From positions 10,921 through 74,920 of the forward strand of contig VXBM01001657.1 in the NCBI GenBank assembly GCA_013400155.1: a stretch of 64,000 nt of DNA, written 5' to 3'. Within the stretch, counting starts at the first letter, position 1; each line of letters opens with the position of its first letter. Shown piece by piece: positions 37,501 to 50,505 of the stretch. The notes beneath the pieces are model-generated. The model was not told the DNA's origin, did not search any database, and saw only the letters and a program-made list of their open reading frames with translations. Source of the DNA: Helopsaltes ochotensis (Eukaryota; Chordata; Aves; Passeriformes; Locustellidae). The position numbers and the translations under genes were made by a program.

Positions 37501-40500
37501 CTGGTGAGGGGACCCCAGTGCGAGTGCAGGTGTCCTGCAGTTCCAAGCAGATGTACAGGTTGTTTTATGTCACTCTGAGCTTTAAATATTTGTTTCCTAA
37601 TGAGGGAAAGCTCCTACATTAAATGCACAATTTACATTCCTAGTTTCCCAATAAATGCTACTCTGTCTAAGTTTAAATAACCACTAATCAGTTCATTAGA
37701 GCATTCTATCATACATCATTAGAGTACAACTAACATATGCTTTGAATTTTTACTTCGAATTAGATAAAGCAGCAGGTCTTTTATCCTTTTTATCTTCCAT
37801 AAAGAGATTTCTGATACAAGAAACGGTGGTTGCCAATGAGTTTTAATTTTCGTGAATACTTGCCTTTAGTACGCATTTATGATCTCACATCTCAGATCAT
37901 AATATATCTGAGCAGGTCCCTTGCTGGCAATTAACAGCTTGGACAGAATTTTATGGTGAATTTTGGAATTTCATTAATTTTACCTTTGAATGAAGTTAAA
38001 AGGAGGGAGGGAGACTGTGGTATTGGCTGTGCAGCTGGATTTTTTAAAGGGAAATATAAGAATTAAATAATGAAACAAAGGAAGTATTTTAAGAGCAACT
38101 TCAGCTCCATTCCTTACATTCTTTGATATGCTGGTGAATGATTTCAACAGCAGGTGTTTTATGGTAACACCTCTTTTTTTTTTCATCTTGTCCTTGTGAT
38201 TATATTCTATGCTCTAGGTTTTACAAGGGGTTTCTGTTCACAGTTGAAAGATGAATTAAAGTATAATCAAACAACACAAATCATCCAATTGTGCTTTGCC
38301 CATTCATTCTGATAGAAACACAACCACCTAAGAGACAAAGATTACAGTTCTATGTGCATTTAAAATGTTGCCTCAGGGTAGTAATGCACATAGCAGATAG
38401 TTTACATTGATCAGCAAAAATGGATGCCCTAATCAGGCACAAAAGGACATTGGAACTGAAATAAGAAAGCAAGTGGCCTCTTGGGGTACAGTCTCAGGAC
38501 GCTTGCTATTCCTGTTATCAGTCTTACAATATGAAAGTCACATTCAGAATATTACTTATTTCACCTTCCTATGAGTATGCAAAAGGTGAATTGAAAGGCT
38601 TGTAACCAACCAAATCCTTTGTTCAAGTTCTTTTTGCCCTTTAACAGCTGGAACTATTTTCTGAAACAGAAACTTCCAGACTTCATAAGTTTGAAGAAAA
38701 AGACTATATTACTAATAAGACCTCTCTATAATCTCTGTTTGCATTTCAAAGGAGTTCTGTTGATATTTTTTTTAAATTTTCTCTCCTTATCAGTCTCTGT
38801 TTCTTGCACACATACAGAACTGTGCAGAGAGGGAAGGATAGAGACAGAGAGAATGTTGTCTTTTAAATATAATAATTACTTGATAGATGTCAGTCTTTTG
38901 CCTGCTAAAGTAGATGGAGTAATAAAATATCCCACAGAGAAACCAAGTTTCATTCTGCCGTGCTTTCTGTAATAGCATTGAAAATAACCTGCGGCCAGAT
39001 CATAAAGACTCGGATGCTTACAGTAGGAATTGAAATACCTGCAAATCAATGATCCTCTCGGCTAACTATAAAGGCCTTGTAAACACCATAAACAGTTGCA
39101 TTTTTTAACATATCTTTTTCAAATGCCTACGGTATCACCTCTTCACATGCTCAGAATTGCCTCTGTCTGGGCAAGATAGTTCCCTCCTGTTGAGGCCCTT
39201 CTACTGGGCTGATTTGTCTGCTTCACACTTCAAGGAAGCAGAATTGGCACACATCTTCAAGGGCGGATTACTTTGAATGGATGCAGATAGCGGCAATCAT
39301 TAACATATACTCCATATTTCCTACTTGCAATGTTGAGACAGCTCCCTGCTCTGAATGCTAAATTGCTTTAGAATAGCATGCTAAAGCTCTTAAACATGCA
39401 CTGGCTAAGAAAGGCACTTGGGTATTTCACTCTAGGATGTGGATTCCACTATAAACAGAGGAAACATTTAAAGTTAAACATGGAAGTCATCAATGCCTTC
39501 GTATCTAAGACACATTTTGAAGCTGGTTCTTATCTCCGTGTCTTATACAAACTAAACCAATTTCACTAGCTAAGGAGATTTGGGCTCTGGGAATGTTTTC
39601 TGACATGCACTTTTAGCAGCTCTTTATTTTATGGTTGCATTTACTGCTTTCAAGTTAAAACTGCATTTCAGTGAAGTATTTACTCTCTATCCTTCCACTA
39701 TGAATTGTAATTCTTATTGTTTACAGTCTCTCAAAATTAACGATTAGTGGTTTATTTTTATAAATTTTTGTATTAGTGTTTAGTTTTGACAGGCCTTTCT
39801 TTGTCGAGGATTCTCTTAAGAATTGAAAATTAAGAACATATTTTCAATTTAGTAGATCAAAACACAAATCAGATTTGTGTTTTAAGTTAAAACCATAGCT
39901 GTGAGTGAAAAAAGAAACAAACCAAAAAACACCAACAGCAATAAGAAAAAAGTCAGCCTGAATCTCGGAGGCAAAAGCAGCACATAATACTTCTTTCTTG
40001 TCACCATTATCATGTCTTCCTCCTCAGATTATCATAGTTATAGTCATAGCTTCTTTTGTTTTTCCTAATGATTCATTTTTGAAAATACATTTGTTATTTT
40101 ACATGACTCCTAATGGAACGTTAAAAAATAAAAGTCACTCAGCTCTTACAAGAATGTTCTTTGTAGTACGCTTATATAGTGTTTTAAAATACGGCATAAC
40201 TCGTTTCAAGAAATTTTATTTTTAATTAAATAAAAAATCTCTGATTCCCATTATCATGCTTGAAATTTATTAAAATCTAGCTTAAATTGTGTTATCTATT
40301 ATCTAAAACAATAGAAGTTTCAATATTTCTATATATCTTGAGATTTCCACTTTGTTTCCAGTGGAAACAATTTACTGAAGAAAAGTAAAAACGTTATCTA
40401 AACTAGAAGACTTGAAGCACTTTGTCTAATTATATACAGATGGATTAAACATAACCTTAATCTTGCAAATTATGTGGTTGTTAGGTACAGTATGGCCTGG

Positions 40501-42146
40501 CTGTTTCATATTTTTGGGGGTTTTATACCCATAAATTCATAATAATTCATATTGTGGAAGTCTAAACTATGAAATAAAATTCTAACACATTATTATATAT
40601 TCAGGAAAATCTAGCTTTGAAGAGGTAATTCCATTATCAGATTTTTTGACGTTTTCACAAAATATGTTTCATGTTATTTAAAACGTATTTCCAAAATTAT
40701 CTTCTTTAATCCTTCATAGAAGACATTTGCATGAGACCTCTCTGTATATGTTATTTGTTCTATATATGTTTTCCTTACAGCTGATACTGTCCTTAAATCT
40801 AGCATGTCTTTAATTTTCCTCTAAAGTTTCTTATTTTGTATCTTAACTTGCACATCAAGGCATATAAATTCAAATTGGATAGTCTTCCAGAAGAACAGAC
40901 TGAATTAATCAGAAAGGACGTTTGTTTTTACATTGTCTCTTTTTCATTTACAAATAATTTTGATTTCTACACATGTTTCATAATTAATAAATATATAGGT
41001 CATACAACAGGAATTGATAGAAAAACTGTAAATAAATTATTTCTGCTATATTTAGATAGCTGGTTTTGATGGTGTAGTCTCAGCTTCTGACAAGGAAATC
41101 ACAGAGATTTTGAGAAGAAAAAAATACAAAAATAAATAGCTGAAGCCAAATATAAAATCTAAAAAGAATAAAAGTTATTACTACAAGTCATAAATATCAA
41201 GGAATGAGAAACTGCTTTTTAAAATCATCAGTAATTGTCCAAGATATTAACAAAAAAATGCAACAAAGCAAAACATAATAAACTGACAAGCTATAATGAA
41301 TTAAACTCATTGCTTTTCTACTGAATTTTGTTTTCATTCCAGGAAAAAATGGAAAAAAAAGAAAATCCTGATTTAGCAAAAGTAAATAGACATAGCCTCC
41401 TGTACTAAATAGAAGATTCATTCATTCATTATATGAGATCAACCATTTTCTAGACACAAGTATATCTTTTCACACCATATTTTAAAATGTAATTCAGATG
41501 AAGCAATAAAAAAATGTACGGGAACAGATACATGGAATTTCTCTGAAAAAATAACCTAAATATTAAGCAACAAGTCCAATATACCATAACATTTTGCACC
41601 CAAACTATTTTAAAAAGCACAGCATGATATATCATGATACTAGTTCAATCACAGAATAAATAAATATTCACATAAAGCAATTATGACTATGCTCAGCAAG
41701 GTTACTACCCAGTTTTAATTCATTTCTTAACTCCGAATTCTGCCTTGATGCTGGACAGCCTTCCTTAGAAATATATTAGTCATTTTACACAAAGAAAAGA
41801 TATCAGTTGCCTGAGATGGACAGGAAATCTTCCTGAATATTCTGCAAAGCACTCTAGTGTTCATTGATTACCTGACATTCAAATATTTCTTATTTAGTTG
41901 TTTCTTCCTTGGCAATCTCATGGATTTAAATTTGTTTGTATATTAGGTGATACTAAGAAAGACAAGTATTGATATGTTTAGGAACAAATGTATACAATGC
42001 ACAGTAACTTAAAAATAATTCACCCAAATGATGGGTAAGGTGATCACGAAAGAGAAAAAAAAGAAAAAATGTGAAGGAAAATTACATTGATCAATAGTCC
42101 TGGGAAGGGAGGCAAAAGCCGTCAGAAGTCATATACACTTCTATCA
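37501..42146. other. Unique AT-rich non-coding DNA
   Basis: No gene recognised. Frames up to 117 codons (38619-38972) show AT-driven hydrophobic composition and no domain. The stretch about 38985-39330 is non-repetitive and keeps several CpGs in otherwise CpG-poor DNA; see findings. No mobile element recognised. Confidence 0.5.
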
Positions 42147-42820
42147 AAGCTTGTCCCGATTTGAGACAAAACTTGGGAGCAAACTTCCCAAAAGGATGTC
42201 TCTTCTAAAAGGCAGATTCCATCAATCCTTCCCCAGTTGGTTCAGGAGAAAATCTCCTTAGAGAAAAGCAGAAAAAGCTGCTTATTTCACAAGCAAAGTA
42301 CTCACAAACATGAAAAAATTAATAATACTAAACAATGTAACCTCTCATTGCTCTGAAGAGACAGCAAATTCAGGAAGTCCCTCTGTGGGAGTGTCTCAGC
42401 CCTGCTGAGTCTCCCTCAGTCTCTCCGGGGCTCAGGCCGATGTCCAGACTGCCGCACAGCCTGGGGAGCCCCTGGGCAACTGTTCTGGTGTTCCCGAACA
42501 GAGGAAAACCGAACCGTTCAAGAAGAGGAAGCCATAGTCTTGGGAAAAGTTTTCCTGCCTTAGCTAATGAGGAAAACCAGCAAAAAAAAAAAAAAAAAAG
42601 CAGAGGAAAAACTCTCCATCTCTCTCTCTCTAGAGCTGAGAATTTGGAGAGTACTGCACTCCTTATTTCTCTGTGTTTTGAATACAAGCGGCAAGAAATT
42701 TCACCGCTCTGTCCCCTCCCTTTCTCTCTCTGGGCCTAGCTTAAAGCTACAGGACCCATTTCTGGACAAAAAACCAGATGATGGGGATACCAGATCATAC
42801 GGCCATCCCAGGACACAGCT
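42147..42820 (-). mobile_element. Solo LTR, family of 2369-3041, near-perfect 5-bp duplication
   Basis: The LTR proper is 42152-42815 (664 bp), from TGTCCCGATTTGAG to CCATCCCAGGACA. The termini are TG...CA and the ends resemble those of 2369-3041. The flanks are AAGCT (42147-42151) and CAGCT (42816-42820), a 5-bp duplication with one substitution. It shares AGAAAATCTCCTTAGAGAAA and similar phrases with the LTR at 2369. An 18-base A run (42582-42599) and a CT-rich stretch (42617-42635) lie inside it. On the minus strand it begins TGTCCTGGGATGGCC. Frames of 85-105 codons inside it have no domain. It is a solo LTR with no internal sequence. Confidence 0.85.
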
Positions 42821-45731
42821 CTAACAGAGAAGACTAACATTAAAATAGTTTCATCGTGTCGTGGAGAATAAATGGAAAGACAAGTATTTTTTGTCTTAAA
42901 CTGAGCACAATGCTTGTACATTACAGACGATGTTAAAAGTTTGGTCTGAGAAACTTACAGCCGTTTTCAGAAAGACAAAAAATATGGCTGGGAAGTAATG
43001 GCTGCAAGTTTATCTGGCTTAAACATCAAGACATCTTGACACAAAATATTGAAGGTGCAATTAAGGCAAGAATGAAACAGGAAACAGCACTCTATGCAAT
43101 GACTGGAAAGGAATTTTAAATGTAGTGATTGGAGGAGCCATATTATTCTCTGCTGTCTTCTGTCCTGCCATTCCAAGGAAATTCCTTTACAGTGTAAACT
43201 TAATCAAAATTGCAGCGCCAATGATAGCAGATCATGAGGAGATGGTTTCAGTCTCCCTATTTATGAGGTACTTTCATATACCATCATTAAACAAAATATC
43301 TTAATACTCCTGCATGTCTTCAGTTTTAAGAATGCAGCAGTTGCTGGTAATCCTATATTAATTACTATATTTTTAAAAAGCCAATGTTTTTTACACTCTT
43401 CAACAATACATCAAAGGTATTGTGAATTAATCAGCTCTGTTTAGTGGACACTACTGTAATTAAACAAAGGTATGTCTTCACATCATTTTCCTTAGGTTAA
43501 CTTTTTATTTTCCCATTAGTCTTCTGTCCTAGAAATATTAATTGTAAGGATAAGAGGTTGGTTTGAATACCAGAAGACATCGACTTTGTTGATGGTACCT
43601 GTGCCTTGCAGTTAATGATAAATGAAATGTAATAAAAGACCTACAGCTTAGTCAGAATTGCTCATGAATTCTTTCTTTATGACCAATAAGTCAAAAGTAA
43701 AAGTTTAGCTACATAAAATAACATAAAATAACCCATCTCTGAAAGGTAAAGTGCTGTGGAACTATTCCATTTACTTGCCTAGGCAATATAAATCTGGTGG
43801 CTACATCTGTAAGTGCAGAAGGCAAGCTCCATTTTTAGAAACACAGTGACAGGCAAACACTAATATTAAGCAATGTTCTCAGCATGGACCTCTTACGAAT
43901 AAATCTAAATCATAGAATACAGCAAACCCATCCTACATCTAAATTGCGTTCAGTAGAGATGCGAGCAGCATTCAGTATCAAGTGCCCAGGTCAACTAAAT
44001 GTTATTGGAAAAATTATTTAAAATTGCACAAATGGCAGATAGATTTGGACATATAGCAAAACAGGTTCTTTTTGGGAAAACTAAAAAGACTCACAGTGAT
44101 ATTTGGAACCACCAAAATGCTCTAAGCCAACTTTACAACCTTGTAATACAAAGAAATTGAAGGGGTTGACCCAAGATAGCTTTATTAGCAAAGATAGAAA
44201 TTGGCCTCCTATTCTTACTGATGTCTCTTATGAAAATCAATTGTATCATATAGTTCTCTCACTCTCTGAACCATTGAATTAGAATTGGCAAAACATTTGC
44301 ATTTCATTCTTCTTCATATTAGGAAATTACTCCTCTTGAAGGACTGAATTTTTTTTATATAGAAATTTTTAAAAATTCACAATATCTGTGGTTGTGTACT
44401 GATCTCTATTATTTGGTGCATCCATTGCCTCTTCTGTTTGTTATGGGCAGAACAAACTATGTAGCTGCAAACAGAACCAATATCTTTACCTAGTTCTAGT
44501 GAAGAGATGGCAAGCCATCCTGGTTTAAAAAAATATATATGTACATAATATTGCTTTTTTAGGGCTCTTTATTTGAAGAAGAGTGCTGTGGTATCTCCCA
44601 TCCTTACCCTCTGTGAAATGCATAAAGTTCTAATGTAGTTGTCCACAACCCAGGAAATAAATTTGTAACTTTATTTTACTGATCTACTGATTTTACTGAC
44701 TGACCTATCACTGAAAGCCATAACAGAAATCCCCAAGCCAAAACAAATACTGGTAAAAATGAATTGTAATTAGAAAACAATCATTTAGTTAAAAAGTATA
44801 ATTAACTGCTAGCAAATGGTAGATTTTCTGTCTTCTGTTGTTAAAAAATCATGTTTCCCATCTTTGTTAGCAAATTAATATTTTGTATATTTGTATTCAT
44901 ATAAGATCAATATACAATCTAACTTAAAAAGTATGTTATGGAAGGCCTATGTTGTGCAGTACTGAAGGTAAATTTCCATTAATCTTGTCTGAAATTCAAG
45001 TTTAAATTACGAATGTCTACAAGTGTATATTTTCCTATATAGCCACTATGTTGGCCCCCATATAACTTCATTCATGCTTTTATATTTTTATTGATTATTT
45101 CCCAGGATATGTGTTATTTTCAATCAGCCAAGTTACTCTGTGTTTCTTGGTTTATGCCTCTCCTCTTGATCATACTTCCCATCATGCTGTGTAATTACTG
45201 ATGTCCCTGTGGTTTATAAAACATTGTCATGGAAAACAAAAGTTTTACCATGCTGATAAAACTAAGCCACCCTCCACATGAAGGCTACTACTTTCAGAAA
45301 CAAATACATTTGGGTTAGTTTTCAATATACATGTAAATAAATCAAACTGTGGTTCCAGTTTGCATTGTATTTTAGTTTGCTTACAGGGAAAGATAAACTA
45401 TATTTCACAAAAACCAATCTATAGATAAAATTCTGAAAGATGTAATCCTATTCCTTCTCTAACAAATACAGTATTATGAAAACAGCTTTAGTTTTATGGC
45501 TTTAGCAAATAAAATATATTATCTGCAGATATTAAACAGACAGTTATTAAAAAATATTCAACATTGTAGTATCAACAACTGATCACAAGTTAGAAAAATG
45601 CTTAATTCAGAAACAATCCAATCCAATAGGTCTTCCAAATATCCTTCTTTACTGTATCTTCACTTAACCCAAAGAAACATAAAGTTAAATTAAATCAGTC
45701 TTTCTAACGTGCCCATTAATCATTTACAAGT

Positions 45732-45770
45732 AACATCAAAAACAAACAACATCAAAAACAAGCAACATCA
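45732..45770 (+). repeat. 16-bp tandem repeat AACATCAAAAACAAAC
   Basis: Two copies of AACATCAAAAACAA(A/G)C followed by a partial third (AACATCAAA). Confidence 0.75.
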
Positions 45771-46712
45771 AATTTTTGTTGTAAAGGTATTTTGGACCAC
45801 TTGTGCATTTGACTCCTATAGGAGATAGCTTTTCACTTGTCATTCAGCTGACACAACAGCAATATCCTTCAAATTGGATTCAAAGGATTGCTTCAAAGCT
45901 CTCTCTTCTTGTCTAGTTCTTTCAAAAGAACATTACCCAACATAAAATGCCTCCGTAACATTGATGCAGCTAATCTGATTTCATTTGCTGCACACTGCTC
46001 AATACATTTGTATCTAATGTTTAAAGTTCTGTATTCTGACTATGTAGCCTTTTCATTTTCCTATCTTCCACACTTACGCCTAATTACCTGGAAAAAACTT
46101 AGGTCTCAAACAATAATCAGACACACAACACAAATGTACAATCAAAGCAGGCTTCTCCACTGTTTGGTTCTGTTTTAGCTGGCTATGGGACACATGTTAA
46201 ACTATGTTCTTTGAAAGTTAGCATCAAATATTCTAAGAATATTTATAGTAAGATTGTAATACTGCTTTTTAAGATTCCTCCCTTTTTCCATGTTAGTTTA
46301 TTTCAGCCTCTAATTTCACCAGTTCAAACAGACACTCTGTTGAATATGGAAATACCATTAGCAAATATTCCCCTGTCTTCCAGCATCTCCCTTTTGATTT
46401 TACACTCAGCAGAACAGAAGTGAAGCTGACCAAGAGAAAGTCATGGCCTGTAACTCCCTTGCCTCAGGAGTCCAGAGGTCCTGTCTGCTAAGCTGTGTGG
46501 TAAAACCAGCTCTGCGCACCAACAGACACGCTAGGAAAGCCCAGATGATATACCCTGGCTGGGCTACTCCCATGTCCTTCACAGGAGCCACCAACTCATC
46601 AAATGTCCAAGTCCACAAACCTGAAGAACTGGACAACAAGTAGTCAATCAAATCAAGGACTCATAAAGCACCACCCTCTCATCCAGGCCCTAGCAGGGCT
46701 GTCCTGGCATGC

Positions 46713-46735
46713 ACAGATATGATATGCATATCTGT
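46713..46735. other. Small inverted repeat (hairpin-capable)
   Basis: ACAGATAT at 46713-46720 pairs with ATATCTGT at 46728-46735 around a 7-base loop. Inside lies the perfect palindrome GATATGCATATC (46721-46732). It is followed by ATATC repeats (46739-46752). There is no sign that it is functional. Confidence 0.6.
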
Positions 46736-47564
46736 CCTATCATATCATATCAGTTTGTGTCACTTCACAAATCTTCAATTTGTTCAGCAGAATAAAACAA
46801 TACATAGTGGTGTGAATTGAAATATTTGGGGTTTATCTTCCATTTATTCAGTTTTTCATGTACATATACCCTGCTTTTCCAGAAACCCAGAAGTCCTCAA
46901 TCACATTGATTTTATCCTTTCTTTCACTCACCAATATTCTCACAATGTGTTCTCTGAAATAGCAATACATATAAATTATATACCGTTATATAAATTGTTA
47001 CATAAAATGAGAATAAACCCCAGCATTAATTTATTTCTATGAAACCTGACTCTCCATTCCCACACTCTGGAAGTAAAATGCCCAGACAATTTCACCCTGT
47101 GTATAGTTTTTAATATATATTGTTTATCTATAGTCATTTATGCTCCATATGTATGAAATAACTACCTCTATATAAATTCAAGAGTGAGTAAATTTAAGAG
47201 TCATTTCTTTATATAAATCTGGGTTTCCTTTTTTACCCAGTACTAACATTTCTTTTTCTGTCCTATTCATGGGGAAGGTAAATTACTCACCCTAATTCCT
47301 CATAAAGAAGACTATTTGTAATTGTGAGTTTGGCTGAAGTTTACTGGGTCATCAAGATCTTGGTATCTGAATGGCTGAACAATGGAAATTACTCATCACT
47401 ATGGGTCTGAAAAGGAGTATGACTGGGCAAAAAGCTGATATGCCTTTCTATCTCCAAAAACAGATTTTAGAGGAGCATTTAGTCATGCAACTCTTGCGTC
47501 CTTTTTTACCAAAATTTTCCCCTATATTTTCTGTTGCTGTGGCAATTTCACTTAGCATAACAAA

Positions 47565-48091
47565 GCATAGAATCATAGAACAACCTGGGTTTAAAGGAAT
47601 CTGAAGGATCATCTGGTTCCAAATCCCCTGCCATGAACAGTGATGCCACTCATTAGACCAGGTTGCTGAGAGCCCCATCCAGTCTGGCCTTGAAGACTTC
47701 CAGGGATGGGGAATTCACAATTTCTCTGGGTAACCTTTTAGAGCTCCTCACTAACCTATGGGTAAAGAAACTTTTCCTTACATCTAGTATGTACATCTCC
47801 TGATTCAGTTTAAATGTGTCCCCCCTTATCCGATGTAAAAAGTAATTCTCCCTCTCTTTTGTAAGTTCCCTTTAAGTACCAGAGGACCACAATGAGGTCT
47901 CCCCAGAGCTTTCTCTTCTCCAGGCTGAACATCCCCAAGTCTCACGGCCTGTCTCAGCAGGCGAGGTGCACCAGCCTCTAATGATCTTTGTGGCTTCTTC
48001 TTGCTCAGGCATGTCCACATCCTCCTTATGTTGGGGCCTCCAGAGCAAGACCAAACACTCCAGGTGGGGTCTCACAAGGGCAGAGTCGAGT
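47565..48091 (-). mobile_element. CR1 LINE 3' fragment (minus)
   Basis: On the plus strand it opens AGCATAGAATCATAGAAC, the reversed CR1 3' terminal repeat. CATCTGGTTCCAAATCCCC, GCCCCATCCAGTCTGGCC, GGGTAAAGAAACTTTTCC, CCACAATGAGGTCTCCCC and TCCAGGCTGAACATCCCC follow in canonical order, ending with CTCCAGGTGGGGTCTCAC. It is a 5'-truncated insertion of about 530 bp with its 3' end preserved, so orientation is certain. Coding potential is lost; the small frames across it are not meaningful. Confidence 0.93.
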
Positions 48092-50398
48092 ACTCAGTAT
48101 CATGTATAAATTTGCATTCATTTATTGTCAGTTAGGTGGTGTGACAAGTGACTGTGCAGATTCTTTAATATTTAGTTAACTGAGTCTCATAATAGTCTTC
48201 CAAGTGTTCTGTCAATGACACTATCTTCAGTTTTAAAATAACATAGTGAAGGCCAGACAAGCTAAAGAACTGATTCAAGGTTTCCAAGGTACCCTGTCTC
48301 AAATAATGTATTGAGAACACTTCTAAAACTCCAGCTACTCTCCTATGTTAAACATTCTTTTTTAGGGAGCATAAATGCCAATCTTTAAGTCAGTTTCTGT
48401 GTGCCAGGTAAGGAAGCAAGGACAGAATATAAACATAGAGGTCACTCTTGAGTAATCAGAAACTGCAGCTACAGAAAACTCTATTTTACATTCCTTGACC
48501 CTCTACAAATCAGCTGAGGTATGGAGAAATCTGGACATTAAGTTAATGATAAGAAAGAATGTCTCCTTCTTTGCAAGAATAAAAACATAGAAACATCAAC
48601 CTTCATGCTCCAGGCCCAGATTTCCTTATTAGATATAACTTTGCTAAAGCACTTGGCATTAATTGCTCCGATTTACAGAAACTACACTAATTTAGGAGTC
48701 CACCTGATTTGCAATAGTAATTCCTATATGTCTCTACATTCCTAGCAATGTAACCTCTGCCTTTAAAAGATGCTCTCTATCTGTTCCTCACTGATCTCAT
48801 ACCTAGCCTAAGAGACTAAGATGTTTTGAGTTGTGAAAGACTTTCGTTTCCTAATTTCCAGGTGTTTGCACTGAAATTAATCTCATCTCTTCCACAATGT
48901 CTTAGAGTGTGTTTGTTCATGCACAGAAGAACACACATAGATGTTTTACTGTGTTCACTGCAACCTGACTCATAATTCCAAGTGTGTCTCGCAATGAAGT
49001 TTTCTGTTTGTTTTTAATATTCTTGTAAGTACCCAAGCATCTATCCCCTAAGACTGAGGTTTTCTCATCTTTCACAGTTCATGTTCTTAACCATTAAAGA
49101 AAAAATCTACCTTCTTCCAGGGTATGAATTACTAATTTGGGCAAAGCATAAACAGACTTAAAATTAAAATACTTTTGATGAAAATCACCTTAAAGGTCCC
49201 AGGGCATCAAAATTAGTTTAAAAATTTCTTTTACCTCATTTCCTTAAGGATCTCTACTGCTGAAATCAGGCTAAAGATGAACCTTTCTATAGGCATGGAG
49301 TACAATGGGCAGAAAGTGAAGAAGAACAAATACAAGGTCAAAGCAAATGCAGATACAGCATAGGCAGCACTCTGAGACCAGAAGCTAGCTTTTAAGTGCT
49401 GGGCAGCAAATGCTTCTGCAGTTTCAGCTTCTTAATTGTAGGAATAAAAGGCTAGCTCACTGTGCAAAAACCAAAAATATCAAAAACATCTTAGATGCAA
49501 TGTTTGGAATCATGTTCAAACCTCCAGCTACCAGGGTGCTTGGAGATTTGATTGTGGTTGAGGAGTGAGAAAATTTTGAATTCTGATCTGAAACATGTAG
49601 GTTTGGGGAAAAATATATTTTTCCCTGTGGTTAACTGTACTACAGAACAGTCAGTCACAACTGTAAGATTCAGTACTTGCTAGTGTGCTTTTTAGGTGAT
49701 ATTTATCCTTAAACCCCTAAATTTGTTTTACAGATGGTTTGCCAAATAGTAGACTGAAAAACTGTCTTTAATTGCCTAAATGTAATCTAATTACCTGTCA
49801 CATGGGGGGTTTCTCATGTAACAGGCTGCTTATAAACTCCTAATAATCTGCATTCTCTCCTTTGGAAAAAAAAATTCAATACATATTTTTTTCCCTTTCT
49901 CTTTTTGATTGTTTCCCAAGTAAGCTTTGGACAGCTTAGAAAGCCTTGTGTTTGGAAAGGGTTTCAGGAGATGGATATTTTTCCCCAGAAGGTGAAGGAC
50001 GGCAGCAGTCACTCTTTTTGCCTACTGACAGTTCAAGTCACCAGAGGCATTTGATAAACTTTGATCACTGTCACAACTGTAAAGAACACACATGGGACCA
50101 AAAGCACAAATCAGCTACAATGCTGAGACATAATTGAGTGAGAGGGGAGAGTGTGCACACACACATATGCACGTGAGACAGTGCATTTTGCAAAAACACT
50201 CTTTTAATAATTGTAGGCATTTTATTTAAGAAGACCAGAAATTTTCCCTCAGATATTCAAGGCATTTTGATCCATTAATATGGTAACCTATCTTGAGATT
50301 TGAAGTTTCTGAAAATTCCCCAAATTCAGAAGCTACAAGATATTTATTTGTAAAATCTGTGATGTATTGAAAAATCAGGCCCAATATATCTCACGACT
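48092..50398. other. Unique AT-rich non-coding DNA
   Basis: No gene or repeat recognised. Frames of up to 63 codons only. A short CA run lies at 50156-50166. Confidence 0.55.
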
Positions 50399-50505
50399 CT
50401 GTTTAGAACAGGAGGCTGAAACAAATAAGATCATTCAGGCCCCTTCCAACTTGATTTCTAGGATCCTGTGTTATTAATGTTATTAATGTTATTAATGTTA
50501 TTAAT
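50399..50505 (+). mobile_element. CR1 3' tail ending in a 9-bp microsatellite
   Basis: The sequence GATCATTCAGGCCCCTTCC and following bases match the very 3' end of CR1 in plus orientation, preceded by a weak match from about 50399. Right after it, GTTATTAAT is repeated four times (50470-50505). CR1 elements characteristically end in a short tandem repeat, usually an 8-mer of the ATTCTATG type. The unit here is a different 9-mer. The element is very short, a severely 5'-truncated insertion. Confidence 0.7.

Larger units (their letters stand above)
42821..47564. other. Unique AT-rich non-coding DNA
   Basis: No gene recognised. A GC-richer patch at 46430-46710 contains a 66-codon plus frame and an 81-codon minus frame with no recognisable domain. 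A 16-bp tandem and a small palindrome are listed separately. The rest is AT-rich single-copy-looking DNA. Confidence 0.5.
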
